This document shows, one piece after another, positions 28,265 to 37,984 of a stretch of 64,000 bases of DNA. A program made the position numbers and the translations under genes. Source of the DNA: Massilia sp. H-1 (GTDB taxonomy: Bacteria; Pseudomonadota; Gammaproteobacteria; Burkholderiales; Burkholderiaceae_D). Numbering within the stretch: the first letter of the stretch is position 1; each line of letters starts with the position of its first letter. The notes under the pieces are model-generated. The model saw only the letters and a list, made by a program, of their open reading frames with translations, was not told where the DNA came from and ran no database searches. The stretch is taken from NCBI GenBank assembly GCA_024703915.1, contig CP087969.1:5146001-5210000 (forward strand). The letters are read 5' to 3'.

Positions 28265-29109
28265 TCAGGCGATGCGTTTGTACCAGGGCTGGCGGGGGAA
28301 GACGTGCTGGTAGCTGCCGCGCAGCAGGTCGCCGTCGTCCATTTCCCGGTCCAGCCCCAGCACGCCAAACAGCGACAGGCTGTCGTGGAATAGCTGCAGC
28401 GTGTGCTGGCGCAGTACCGGGCCAAAATCGGCCAGGGCCTTGCGGCACAGGATCAGCTGGAATTCGTTGAACGAGGCGTCCGTGACCAGGTTGTACTGGG
28501 CCCAGGTGATGCGGCTGCGTAGCTGCGGCTGCAGCACGGCGCGCTTTCCCTTGACGTCGAAGAAATCGGCCAGGTTGGCGCTGCCGCCGCTCTTGAGGTA
28601 ATTTTCCTGATACTCGTCCAGGCAGTCGAGGGCGATGCTGGCGTCGGCGACGTCGGCCAGCATTTCTTCGTTGGCGACGGTGGCAAATATCTCGGTGCGC
28701 GCGTGCAGCTGTTCGTCGGCCAGCAGGATCGCGAGCATCCATGCTTCCTGCACGCCCGCGCATTCGGCCAGCCACACCTTGGGCACGGCCGAGGCGCGCA
28801 GGCAGGAGGCGAGCACCTTGCGCAGCTGGCGTGCCTGCTGCGGGTCGTCGAACAGCACTGCTTACGCTGCACGCTCAGGGCACGCAGCAGCGCCGCGCCG
28901 GTCTGCGGATCGTGCAGCATGCGGTCCTGCAGCTGCGAGACGGTCGCCAGCTGGCGCGCCTGCATCAGCGCGTGCAGCTTGCTCTTGAGCGCGGCACGCT
29001 CGTAGGCGCGAAAATCGAAACCGAAACGCTGGTACAGCGCTTCAAGCAGCAGGTCGGTTTCGAGTTCCTCGGTCGCGAGCGCGGCGTCGGTATGCAGCAG
29101 GCGGTTCAA
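28265..29109 (-). CDS. CheR-like methyltransferase-domain protein
   Basis: About 280 residues resembling CheR-type protein methyltransferases fused to signalling systems. The N-terminal helical domain is seen in [20 protein letters not shown]; the Rossmann part has [22 protein letters not shown] in place of the usual CSTGEEPYS motif, so the S-adenosylmethionine site (Glu-Ala-Trp for Glu-Pro-Tyr) is changed, then [39 protein letters not shown] and [11 protein letters not shown]. Here [12 protein letters not shown] stands for the FDLIFCRNV element. Methylation may be weak or lost. Start TTG 29109 overlaps the kinase stop by 4 bases. One break near 28865 (motif-type GCGTAAGC). Confidence 0.7.
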
Positions 29110-32100
29110 TGCAGCCAGACCCGCATCAGCGACAGCAGCTGGGCCACGTCGACCGGCTTGGTGATGTAGTCGGACGCGCGCATGGGCAATGCACTTGTCG
29201 CGGTCGCCCTTCATCGCCTTGGCGGTCAGGGTGATGATCGGCAGCGACTTGAACTTCGGTATGCGGCGGATCGCGCGCATGGTGTCGTAGCCGTCCATCT
29301 CCGGCATCATGATGTCCATCAGGACGATCTCGATGGTGGGATCCTTTTCCAGCACTTCAATCCCGTCACGCCCGTTCTCGGCGAAGGAGACCTGCATCTG
29401 CTGGCGTTCGAGCAGCGAGGACAAGGCGAAGATGTTGCGCAGGTCGTCGTCGACGATCAGGACCTTGCGCCCGGCCAGGCCGCCGTCGGCTGCGTGGATT
29501 TCTTCGAGCATGCGGCGCTGCAGTTCCGGCAGCGATGCGTGCGAGCGGTGCAGGAACAGGGCCGTCTCGTCCAGCAGGCGCTCGGGCGAACGCGCATCCT
29601 TGATGACGATGGTCTTGGCGTAGCGTTTGAGCTTGGTCACTTCCTTGCGCGACAGGTCCTTGGCCGTGTAGATCACGATCGGCAGGTCGCGCAGGGCAGG
29701 GTCCTTGCCGATCAGGTCGAGCAGGTCGAAGCCGCTGATGTCGGGCAGGGTCAGGTCCAGCACCATGCAGTCGAAATGCGATCCCTTGAGCGCGTCCAGC
29801 GCCGCCTGGCCGGTTTCCACCGCCACGATGCGCAGGTCGGCGTCGCCGATCAGGGAGACGATCGAATCGCGCTGCATCTTCTCGTCGTCCACCACCAGCA
29901 GGCTGCGCTTGCCGCCCAGCAGGAACTTCTGGATGCGCGTGAATTCTTCCTGCAGCGCGTCGCGGCTGACCGGCTTGTTGATGTAGGAGATCGCGCCCTG
30001 GCGCAGCGCCCGTTCGCGCTCGCGCAGGTTGGACATCACGTGCACCGGAATGTGGCGCGTGCTCGGGTCGCGCTTGAGGCGGTCGAGCACCGTGAAGCCG
30101 TCGATGTCGGGCAGGTCGATATCGAGGATGATGGCCGACGGCAGGTAGTCGCGCGCCAGCGACAGCGCCGAATCGCCCTTGTTGGTGACGATCGTCTTGA
30201 AGTTCTTCTCGCGCGCGAATTCCATCACTTCCAGCGCGAAGCGCTCGTCGTCTTCGATGATCAGGACCGACGGGTCGCCCGGTGCGATCAGGCCGCGGTC
30301 GTCCAGCACCGAGGAGTATTCGACCAGCTGGGCGACGGCCGGATCGGCTTCGACCACGGCGACATCCTGCGCCAGCTGCGAGCCGGGGGTGTAGACCACC
30401 TGCGGCAGCGGCGGCGCCAGGCGTGCTTAGGCTGCTGCGGCTGGCGGGCCTGGTCGTAGTTGATGAGAAGCCCCTGGTTGTAAGGCAGGAACAGGGTGAA
30501 GGTGGAGCCGACGTTGACCACCGATTCGACCCGGATCTCGCCGCCCAGCAAACGCGCCAGTTCGCGCGAAATCGACAGGCCAAGGCCGGTGCCGCCGTAC
30601 TTGCGGGCGGTCGAGCCGTCGGCCTGCTGGAACGCTTCGAAGATCAGCTGCAGCTTGTCGGCTGCGATACCGACCCCGGTGTCCTTGACCGAGAACGCCA
30701 GTACGGCGTCGGCATGCACCAGGTTCGGGTGGTCCGAGGTCCAGCCGCTGGTGACCAGCGAAATCTGCAGCGCGACCTGGCCGTGGCTGGTGAACTTGAA
30801 CGCTTCGACAGCAGGTTTTTCAGCACTTGCTGCAGGCGCGTGGTGTCGGTCATGACGGCCGTCGGCAGGGCGTCGGCCAGTTCGACCGTGAAGCCCAGGT
30901 GCTTGGCTTCGGCCATGTGGCGGAAGGTGCGGTCGACGTAGTTGCGCAGGTTCGAGAAGCGGTACTCGGACACGTCCAGCGTGACGGTGCCGGATTCGAT
31001 CTTCGACAAGTCCAGAATGTCGTTGATCAGGGTGAGCAAGTCGGAGCCGGAACCGTGGATGGTTTTGGCGAATTCGACCTGCTTGCCCGACAGGTTGCCC
31101 TCGGGGTTGTCGGACAGTTGCTGGGCCAGGATCAGGAGCGAATTCAATGGTGTACGCAGCTCGTGCGACATATTGGCCAGGAACTCCGACTTGTACTTGG
31201 ACGACAGGGCCAGCTGGGTCGCCTTTTCTTCCAGTGCCAGCTTGGCCTGTTCCACCTCGCGGTTTTTGCGTTCCACCTCGATGTTCTGTTCGGACAGCAG
31301 GCGCGCTTTTCGGCCAGCTCCTGGTTGGTCTGTTGCAGCTCTTGGGCCAGCGATTGCGACTGGGTCAGCAGCGACTCGGTCCGGCTGTTCGCTTCGATCG
31401 TGTTGAGCACCACGCCGATCGATTCCATCAGCTGGTCAAGGAAGGACAGGTGGGTCTCGGTGAAGCGGTCCAGCGACGCGATCTCGATCACGGCCTTGAC
31501 CTGCTGCTCGAACAGGATCGGCAGCACCACGATATTGGTCGGCGGCGCCGCGCCCAGGCCGGACGAGACGACGATGTAATCGCGCGGCACGTCGGTCAGC
31601 CAGATGCGCACTTTCTCCAGCGCGCACTGTCCGACCAGGCCTTCGCCCGGCAGGAAGGAGGTGGCCAGCTTGCGGCTGGAACGGTAGCCGTAGGAGGCGA
31701 TCATGCGCAGGCGCGCATCCATCTCCTGCGAGTCCATCATGTAGAACACGCCGTGGTGGGCCGATACCAGCGGCGCCAGTTCCGACAGAATCAGCTTGGT
31801 CACGGCCTGCAAGTCGCGCTGGCCTTGCAGCAGGCGGGTAAAGCGCGCCAGGTTGGTCTTGAGCCAATCCTGCTGCGCGTTCTTCTGGGTTGTCTCTTTC
31901 AGGTTGCGGATCATCTCGTTGATGTTGTCCTTGAGGTAGGACACCTCGCCGCGCGCTTCCACTTGAATCGAACGGGACAAGTCGCCGCGCGTCACGGCGG
32001 TCGCCACCTCGGCAATCGCGCGCACCTGGTTGGTCAGGTTGGCCGCCAGCTGGTTGACGTTTTCGGTCAAGTCTTTCCAGGTACCTGCCACGCCGGACAC

Positions 32101-34008
32101 GTTGGCCTGGCCGCCCAGCTTACCCTCGGTGCCCACTTCGCGCGCCACCCGCGTTACTTCCGATGCGAACGAGGACAATTGGTCCACCATCACGTTGATG
32201 GTGTCTTTCAGTTCCAGGATCTCGCCCTTGACGTCCACCGTGATCTTCTTGGACAAGTCGCCGCGCCACGGCGGTGGTCACCGCCGCGATGTTACGCACC
32301 TGGCCCGTGAGGTTGGACGCCATGAAGTTCACGTTATCGGTCAAGTCCTTCCAGGTGCCGCCCACGCCCGGCACGTAAGCCTGGCCGCCCAGCTTCCCTT
32401 CGGTACCCACTTCGCGCGCCACCCGCGTCACTTCGGATGCGAACGAGGACAATTGGTCCACCATCACGTTGATGGTGTTTTTCAGTTCGAGAATCTCGCC
32501 CTTCACGTCCACCGTGATCTTCTTGGACAGGTCGCCATTGGCCACCGCGGTGGTCACGTCGGCGATGTTACGCACCTGGCCCGTGAGGTTACCCGCCATC
32601 GAGTTCACGCCGTCGGTCAAGTCTTTCCAGGTGCTTAGCCACGCCGGGCACGTTGGCCTGGCCGCCCAGCTTACCTTCGGTGCCGACCTCGCGCGCCACC
32701 CGCGTCACTTCGGATGCGAACGAGTTCAATTGGTCGACCATCACGTTGATGGTGTTTTTCAGCTCGAGAATCTCGCCTTTCACGTCGACCGTGATCTTCT
32801 TGGACAAGTCGCCGTTGGCCACGGCGGTGGTCACGTCGGCGATGTTGCGCACCTGGCCCGTGAGGTTACCCGCCATCGAGTTCACCGAGTCGGTCAAGTC
32901 TTTCCAGGTGCTTAAGCCACGCCCTTCACCTGCGCCTGGCCACCGAGCTTGCCTTCGGTACCCACCTCGCGCGCCACCCGCGTCACTTCGGATGCGAACG
33001 AGGACAATTGGTCCACCATCACGTTGATGGTGTTTTTCAGTTCGAGAATCTCGCCCTTGACGTCCACCGTGATCTTCTTGGACAAGTCGCCGTTGGCCAC
33101 CGCGGTCGTCACCGCCGCGATGTTACGCACCTGGCCCGTGAGGTTCGACGCCATGAAGTTCACGTTGTCGGTCAAGTCCTTCCAGGTGCCGCCCACGCCC
33201 GGCACGTAAGCCTGGCCGCCCAGCTTCCCTTCGGTGCCCACTTCGCGCGCCACGCGCGTCACTTCGGACGCGAAGGAGCGCAACTGGTCCACCATCACGT
33301 TGATCGTGTCTTTCAGCTGCAGGATCTCGCCGCGCACGTCGACCGTGATTTTCTTGGACAAGTCGCCGTTGGCCACCGCGGTGGTCACTTCGGCGATGTT
33401 GCGCACCTGGGACGTCAGGTTACCCGCCATCGAGTTCACCGAGTCGGTCAAGTCCTTCCAGGTTCCGGCCACGCCTTTCACCTGGGCCTGGCCGCCCAGC
33501 TTGCCCTCGGTACCGACTTCGCGCGCCACGCGCGTCACTTCCGACGAGAACGAGGACAGCTGTTCCACCATCGTGTTGGCGGTGGTGGCCGCGCGCAGGT
33601 ACTGGCCCTTGAGCGGGTGGCCGTCCACTTCGAGCGCCATGGTCTGGGACAGGTCGCCCTTCGCCACCGCGCCGATCACGCGCGCCATTTCGGTCGTCGG
33701 GCGCACCAGGTCGTCGATCAGGGTGTTGACGGAGCTGATGATGGTGGCCCAGCCGCCCACCACGTTCGGCACCGAGGCGCGCTGGGTCAGGCGGCCTTCG
33801 CGGCCCACCACGCGCGAGACATCGGTGACCGCATGGACCATTTTTTCCTTGGTCTCGATGATGTCGTTGAGGGTGTCGGCGATCTTGCCTGAAATGCCGG
33901 TCAGGTCGGACGGCATGCGCGCCGTGAAATCGCCTTTTTCAGGGCCATCAGGGTATTGAGCAACAGCTTTGCGTCTAATTCGTCGGCAATTTCAGTCATA
34001 TTGTTCAT
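29106..34008 (-). CDS. Giant poly-HAMP hybrid histidine kinase with three receiver domains
   Basis: About 1,630 residues, with no membrane segment. Order: about seven HAMP units (nt 33900-31900), of which six belong to a 92-residue tandem repeat ([22 protein letters not shown], VNxMAx[22 protein letters not shown]); a GAF domain (nt 31850-31400); a coiled coil; HisKA with [14 protein letters not shown] (nt about 31160); HATPase with [13 protein letters not shown]; then REC1 ([24 protein letters not shown]), REC2 ([22 protein letters not shown]) and REC3 ([24 protein letters not shown]). The architecture parallels fungal group III (Nik1) kinases. ATG 34008 overlaps the upstream stop as ATGA. 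Breaks near 33935, 32910, 32634, 32265, 31310, 30800, 30428 and 29180. Confidence 0.9.
32100..33560 (-). repeat. 276-bp tandem repeat array encoding HAMP units
   Basis: Six copies of a 92-codon unit in the kinase gene, very similar at DNA level. The word (T/C)TCGCGCGCC marking each copy begins at 32137, 32411, 32688, 32966, 33242 and 33518: distances 274, 277, 278, 276 and 276. Clean copies are exactly 276. The 277 and 278 copies contain GCTTAGCC (32635) and GCTTAAGCC (32911) at the place where other copies encode Val-Ala-Gly-Thr with a GCCGGA- or GCAGGT-type string; the 274 copy has lost two bases near 32265. Confidence 0.9.
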
Positions 34009-35906
34009 CGACGTGGTCCTCTGGTTTTCGGGTTGGCTTGTTTGGCAGGCGTTTTCTGCGCCTGGCTCGTTATGGAATCGGTGTACTGCGCCTGCAGCAG
34101 CGCCAGCACGGCAGCCAGCACAGCAGCGGGGCTGAACAGATCGCCCTGGTACTGGTCGCAGCCGAGCGAGTTAAGAATGGTGAGCTGGCCGTCGCGCTCG
34201 ACGCCCTTGGCCAGTACCCGCATGCCCAGCGCGCGGCCCAGGTGGATGATGGCGGCGGCCATGTCGACGCCGGTCTCGGTATCGAGTTCGCGCACGAAGG
34301 CGCTGTCGATCTTGAGCACGTCGAGCGCCAGTTCGCGCAGGGTGGCCAGCGAGGCGCTGGCGCTGCCGAAATCGTCCACCGCCAGGCGCACGCCGGCCGC
34401 CTTGAGCTGGGCCAGCACCGGGGCGGCGTCGCTGTTGCCGATCAGGAGATGCTCGCCGACGTCGAGTTCGAGCCAGCCGTGCGGCAGCTTGCACTTGCGC
34501 AGATGGCCGAGCACCTTGTCGGCCAGTTCGCGGGTCAGGCGCTGCACCGGCAGGTCGACCGACATGCACAGCTGCGGCAGGCCGGGCGCGGCGCCGCGCC
34601 ATTCGGCGGCCTGGGCGCAGGCGGCCGAGATCGACCATTCGGTCACCTGTTCGAGCAGGGCGCGGTCGTGCAAGCCGTGCAAAAATTGGGGCTAGAAGCG
34701 ATCATGCCGTGCTCCGGGTGGCGCCAGTGCAGCAGCGCTTCCGATCCCGCACAGGGTGCGTTCGGGCAGGGTGGCGCGCGGCTGGTACAGCAGCTCGAGT
34801 TCATCGTTGGCCAGCGCGTGCTGCAGTTCGGTGATCCAGCGCGTCCGTTCGCGCTCGCGCGTGTTCAAGTCCTCGCGGAAGAATTCGACGCTGCCGCGCC
34901 GGTTCTGCTTGGCGTGGTACATCGCGGTGTCGGCGTTCTTCATCAGCTGGGCCGCGTCCGTCGCGTCCTGCGGATACAGGCCGATGCCGATGCTGGTCGA
35001 GGTGTGCACCCGGTGGTGGCTGATGTCGAAGGCCTTGCTGTGGGCCAGGGCGATCTTGCGCGCTACCCGCGCCGCATTGGCGCCGGCGCCCGCGCCTTCG
35101 AGCAGGACCACGAATTCGTCGCCGCCCAGGCGCGCCACCACGTCCGACACGCGCACCGACGCGAGCAGGCGGGCGGCGACCTGGCGCAGCAGTTCGTCGC
35201 CCACTTCATGGCCGAGCGTGTCGTTGATGTGCTTGAACTTGTCGAGGTCGAGGAACAGCAGCGCGAATTCGCTCTGGCTGCGGTCGGCCGAGGCCACGGC
35301 GTGCTCGAGCTGCTGGATCAGCGAACGGCGGTTTACCAGACCGGTGAGCGGGTCGCGGATCGACAGGGCATTGGCGCGCTGTTCGGCGACCTTGCGCTCG
35401 GCCACTTCCAGTTCCAGCTCCTGGTTGATGCGTTCGAGATCCTGCAGGCGCTGCACGCGCAAGTCCTGGTTCAGGCGCGACAATTCGTCTGTCTTGGCCT
35501 GCAATTCGAGATTCTTGCGGGTCAGGTCGACGAACACCCCGACCTTGGTCTGCAACACGCTTGGAATGACGGGCGTGAACAGGTAATCGGCCGCGCCTTT
35601 CTGATAAGCCTTGAGCCGGTGGATTTCATCGGCATAATGGGCGGTAATGAAAATAATCGGGACCGAACTGGAACGGGGATGGGAATGGATCGCTTCGGCC
35701 GTCTCGAAGCCGTCCATGCCCGGCATGTTCACGTCGAGCAGAATGACGGCAAATTCGTGCTTGAGCACCTGGCGCAGGGCTTCGCTGCCCGAGGTGGCGG
35801 TCAGCAATTCGAAATCGCGGTCGCCTGGCGCGGCCATGAGCAGGCTTTCGAGCGCGAACAGGCTCGCAGCGTCATCGTTGACCAGCAGGACTTTCGGAAT
35901 AAGCAC
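34005..35906 (-). CDS. Response regulator with GGDEF and divergent EAL domains
   Basis: About 633 residues. REC (VLLVNDDAASLFALESLL, phospho-Asp in ILLDVNMPGMDG), coiled coil (nt 35510-35390), GGDEF (LGGDEFVVLLEGAG; nt about 35115, intact) and EAL (nt 34760-34130). EALLHW is kept, but the metal-binding Asn of the SVNLS element is Asp (MSVDLPVQ), DDFGTGY is DDFGSASAS and AEGVE is AKGVER, so phosphodiesterase activity is doubtful; the domain may sense c-di-GMP. GTG 35906 fits the REC start and has AAGGG upstream; an in-frame extension to 36005 is less likely. The TGA overlaps the kinase ATG as ATGA: first gene of the signalling operon. One break near 34690. Confidence 0.88.
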
Positions 35907-36263
35907 GTCGGCTGATGCCCTTCGAATGTGGGTTGCAGTGCGCCCGCCATATTTTAGCAATGGCGAACCGTCAACGCAGCGAATTTTCACCCAGCGTAAA
36001 ACCAAAAGCAGTTTCCTCGACGCACAATTAGTGAAATCAAAGCTGGTTGTCTTTACACAACGGTTTTACAATTGCGTGAGATTTATGAAACAAATATGTT
36101 GCCATTATGCAATGTGCGTAATTTCTGTCCATATTGGTGCCCTTTGGTCAGATGCAGCTGTTACTTTTGGTGTTAATTGGTTGAACTTTAGTCAAATTGG
36201 CCATACGATCTAGTGTCGAACCGACAGGTTTCTAGATAGTCGGACAATAATCAGGGGAAGCGA
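35907..36263. other. Intergenic region upstream of luxR and the signalling operon
   Basis: About 350 bases of clearly lower GC, between the divergent response-regulator gene and luxR. No gene is seen. An inverted repeat CCGAC (36221-36225) and GTCGG (36239-36243) stands 21 bases before the luxR ATG and AGGGG is its ribosome site; the repeat could be an operator, but its arms are short. Confidence 0.4.
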
Positions 36264-37001
36264 ATGGTCGAACAGAGTCAGCTGTTATCGCTCTTGAAGA
36301 GTGACAGCGAAAACGGCTGGCGAGCGGCGTTGTTCACGCTCGCCCACAGCCAGGGGTTCGACCAGGTGTTGTACGGCGCGGTAGGTTCGCGCACGGCAAA
36401 GCTCGAAAGCGCATTCTTGCACAGCAATTACTCGGAAGCGTGGCGTACACGCTACGATGCCGACAAGTTACATTATGTCGATCCGACGGTCTCGCATTGC
36501 CTGGTCAGTTCGCTGCCCGTCGTGTGGGAGCCGGAAACCTTCGCCGAACCGGCCCAGCGCGCTGTACGAGGAGGCTTGCGGGGCACGGCATCCGGTCCGG
36601 CATTACCTTTCCGATTCACGGGCCCAGCGGAGAGTTCGGGGTGGTCAGTTTTGCCTCGGACCAGAAGCCGAGCGCCGATTTCGACGAGACCATCGCGCAC
36701 CTGATGCCGTCGCTGTCGCTGATACGCGACTATGCCTTCGAATCGTCGCTGCGCTACATCGGCCAGAAGCAGGAAGGGGAGGCGCCTCCGCGCCTGACCC
36801 GGCGCGAACTGGAGGTGCTGAACTGGGTGATGGTGGGGAAATCGTCATGGGAGATTTCCCGCATCACCGCTTGTTCAGGAAGCCACTGTGAATTTCCACA
36901 TTGGGAACATCCGCCAAAAATTTAACGTCAATACGCGCCAGCAGGCCTTGGTCAAGGCCATCAGCATGGGCATTATTACCCCGGAAGATCACCATCGCTA
37001 A
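36264..37001 (+). CDS. luxR: LuxR-type quorum-sensing transcription factor
   Basis: About 245 residues. N-terminal autoinducer-binding domain: FDQVLYGAVG, the YSEAWRTRYDADKLHYVDPTV stretch (conserved Trp, Tyr, Asp and Pro positions, shortened here), GITFPIHGPSGEFGVVSF. C-terminal GerE helix-turn-helix: LTRRELEVLNWVMVGKSSWEIS then TVNFHIGNIRQKFNV. It should bind the acyl-homoserine lactone made by the LuxI protein 390 bp downstream. ATG 36264 follows AGGGGAAGCG. Breaks near 36563 (GC loss in CAGCGCGC, expected Gln-Arg-Ala-Leu-Tyr-Glu-Glu) and near 36875. Its 3' end overlaps the convergent rsaL gene by 26 bases. Confidence 0.92.
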
Positions 37002-37252
37002 GTTCTACTTTCACGTACAGCTTGACCAGGATGGCAACCGGTGGCGGGATGCCAAGACCGGTCTCAGAAGCGGCTGCCGCTGGACTGGGTAACGCCAAAA
37101 CGGCCCCAGAACTTTTCCTGGCTTTCCCGCTTGCTGATACGGAATTTCTTAAGTTCGGCGTGCGGGGTGAGCACCGCCATGGCGGTCTCGCCCAATACCG
37201 CAGCTGCTTCGTTCGCCGTTGCTTGATACTTGAAGTCGTCGTCCTGCGCCAT
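36976..37252 (-). CDS. rsaL: RsaL-like repressor of the LuxI gene
   Basis: Antisense gene between luxR and luxI, about 92 residues. The core KRESQEKFWGRFGVTQSSGSRF strongly resembles RsaL of Pseudomonas (RRESQETFWSRFG, then SCGSRFENG), the helix-turn-helix repressor that binds the lasI promoter and limits AHL synthesis. Read as written it stops at TGA just after GSRF; one extra T near 37077 explains this, since the next frame continues ETGLGIPPPVAILVKLY and ends at TAA 36976, matching the RsaL C-terminal layout. ATG 37252 has AGAGGAAAG upstream; 37306 has none. Location and orientation equal the lasR-rsaL-lasI arrangement. If the extra base is real, the repressor is truncated. Confidence 0.82.
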
Positions 37253-37304
37253 ATCTTTCCTCTCGAACAAAATTGCAGTATTCCACCCTGTGCCTTGCTG
37301 GGCC

Positions 37305-37324
37305 ACCTAGCAACTCTGCTAGTT
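37305..37324. promoter_or_regulatory. lux-type box between rsaL and luxI
   Basis: A 20-base inverted repeat, ACCTAGCA-ACTC-TGCTAGTT, in which CTAGCA and TGCTAG are exact complements. Length and half-site pattern fit LuxR-family operators. It stands 53 bases before the rsaL ATG and 66 bases before the luxI ATG, so a LuxR protein bound here could activate both genes, as in the bidirectional rsaL-lasI promoter. Confidence 0.7.
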
Positions 37325-37389
37325 ATGCGCATATCCTTTTTGCATGATTCTTTATGCGGGTTGCATAACTTAATTAAGCGAGGTTCCAG

Positions 37390-37981
37390 ATGGCACTGCA
37401 CATACGAATCGCTGCACGCCGCGACTTCAAGTCGCGTGATCTGTGGGAAATGCACAAGCTCAGGGCAAAGGTATTCAAGGATCGGCTGGGCTGGGAAGTT
37501 CCCATCATGAGCGGCATGGAAATTGACGGTTACGACGCGCTCGAGCCGCTGTACATGATGATCCGCGAGCCGGGCGGCGGGACGCTGCGCGGCTGCTGGC
37601 GCCTGCTGCCGACCGAGGGGCCGTACATGCTCAAGGATTCATTTTCCCAGCTGCTGCACGGGCAGGATGCGCCCGAGCATGCTTAAGCATCTGGGAACTG
37701 TCGCGCTTTGCGATCGAGACCGACGGCAATTCGCTTCGGGTTCTCGGAAATTACGATGGAGTCGATCGCCGAGATCATCAGCCATGGCTACCATGCCTAA
37801 GCATCGATCAGTATGTGACGGTCACGACCACGGCCATCGAGCGCCTGCTGCGCCGCGCAGGGGTGGTCACGCGCCGCTTTGGCGCGCCGCTGCAGATCGG
37901 GGTCGAACGGGCGGTCGCGCTGTATGTCGACGTGCTTAGGCGACCCACGCCGTCATGTTCGAGGCGCGCCTGGCTTCCTGA
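37390..37981 (+). CDS. luxI: Acyl-homoserine-lactone synthase, LuxI family
   Basis: About 196 residues; makes an AHL signal from S-adenosylmethionine and an acyl carrier. The conserved set is visible: Arg and Phe and Trp in LRAKVFKDRLGWEV (residues about 24-34), Asp pair in EIDGYDALEP (about 45-48), Arg in CWRLLPTEGPYML (about 70), and Arg in ELSRFAIE (about 104). The C-terminus runs VERAVALYVDVPATHAVMFE. ATG 37390 has a weak GAGG upstream. Breaks near 37682, 37797 and 37935 are all altered GCCGGC (His-Ala-Gly-Ile, His-Ala-Gly-Ile, Val-Pro-Ala-Thr expected); another lies near 37735. The acyl chain cannot be predicted. Confidence 0.93.
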
Positions 37982-37984
37982 GCG

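Noticed and set aside
32100-33560. CRISPR-like or satellite array
   Set aside because: The 276-base repeats are in-frame coding units of HAMP domains, with no unique spacers.
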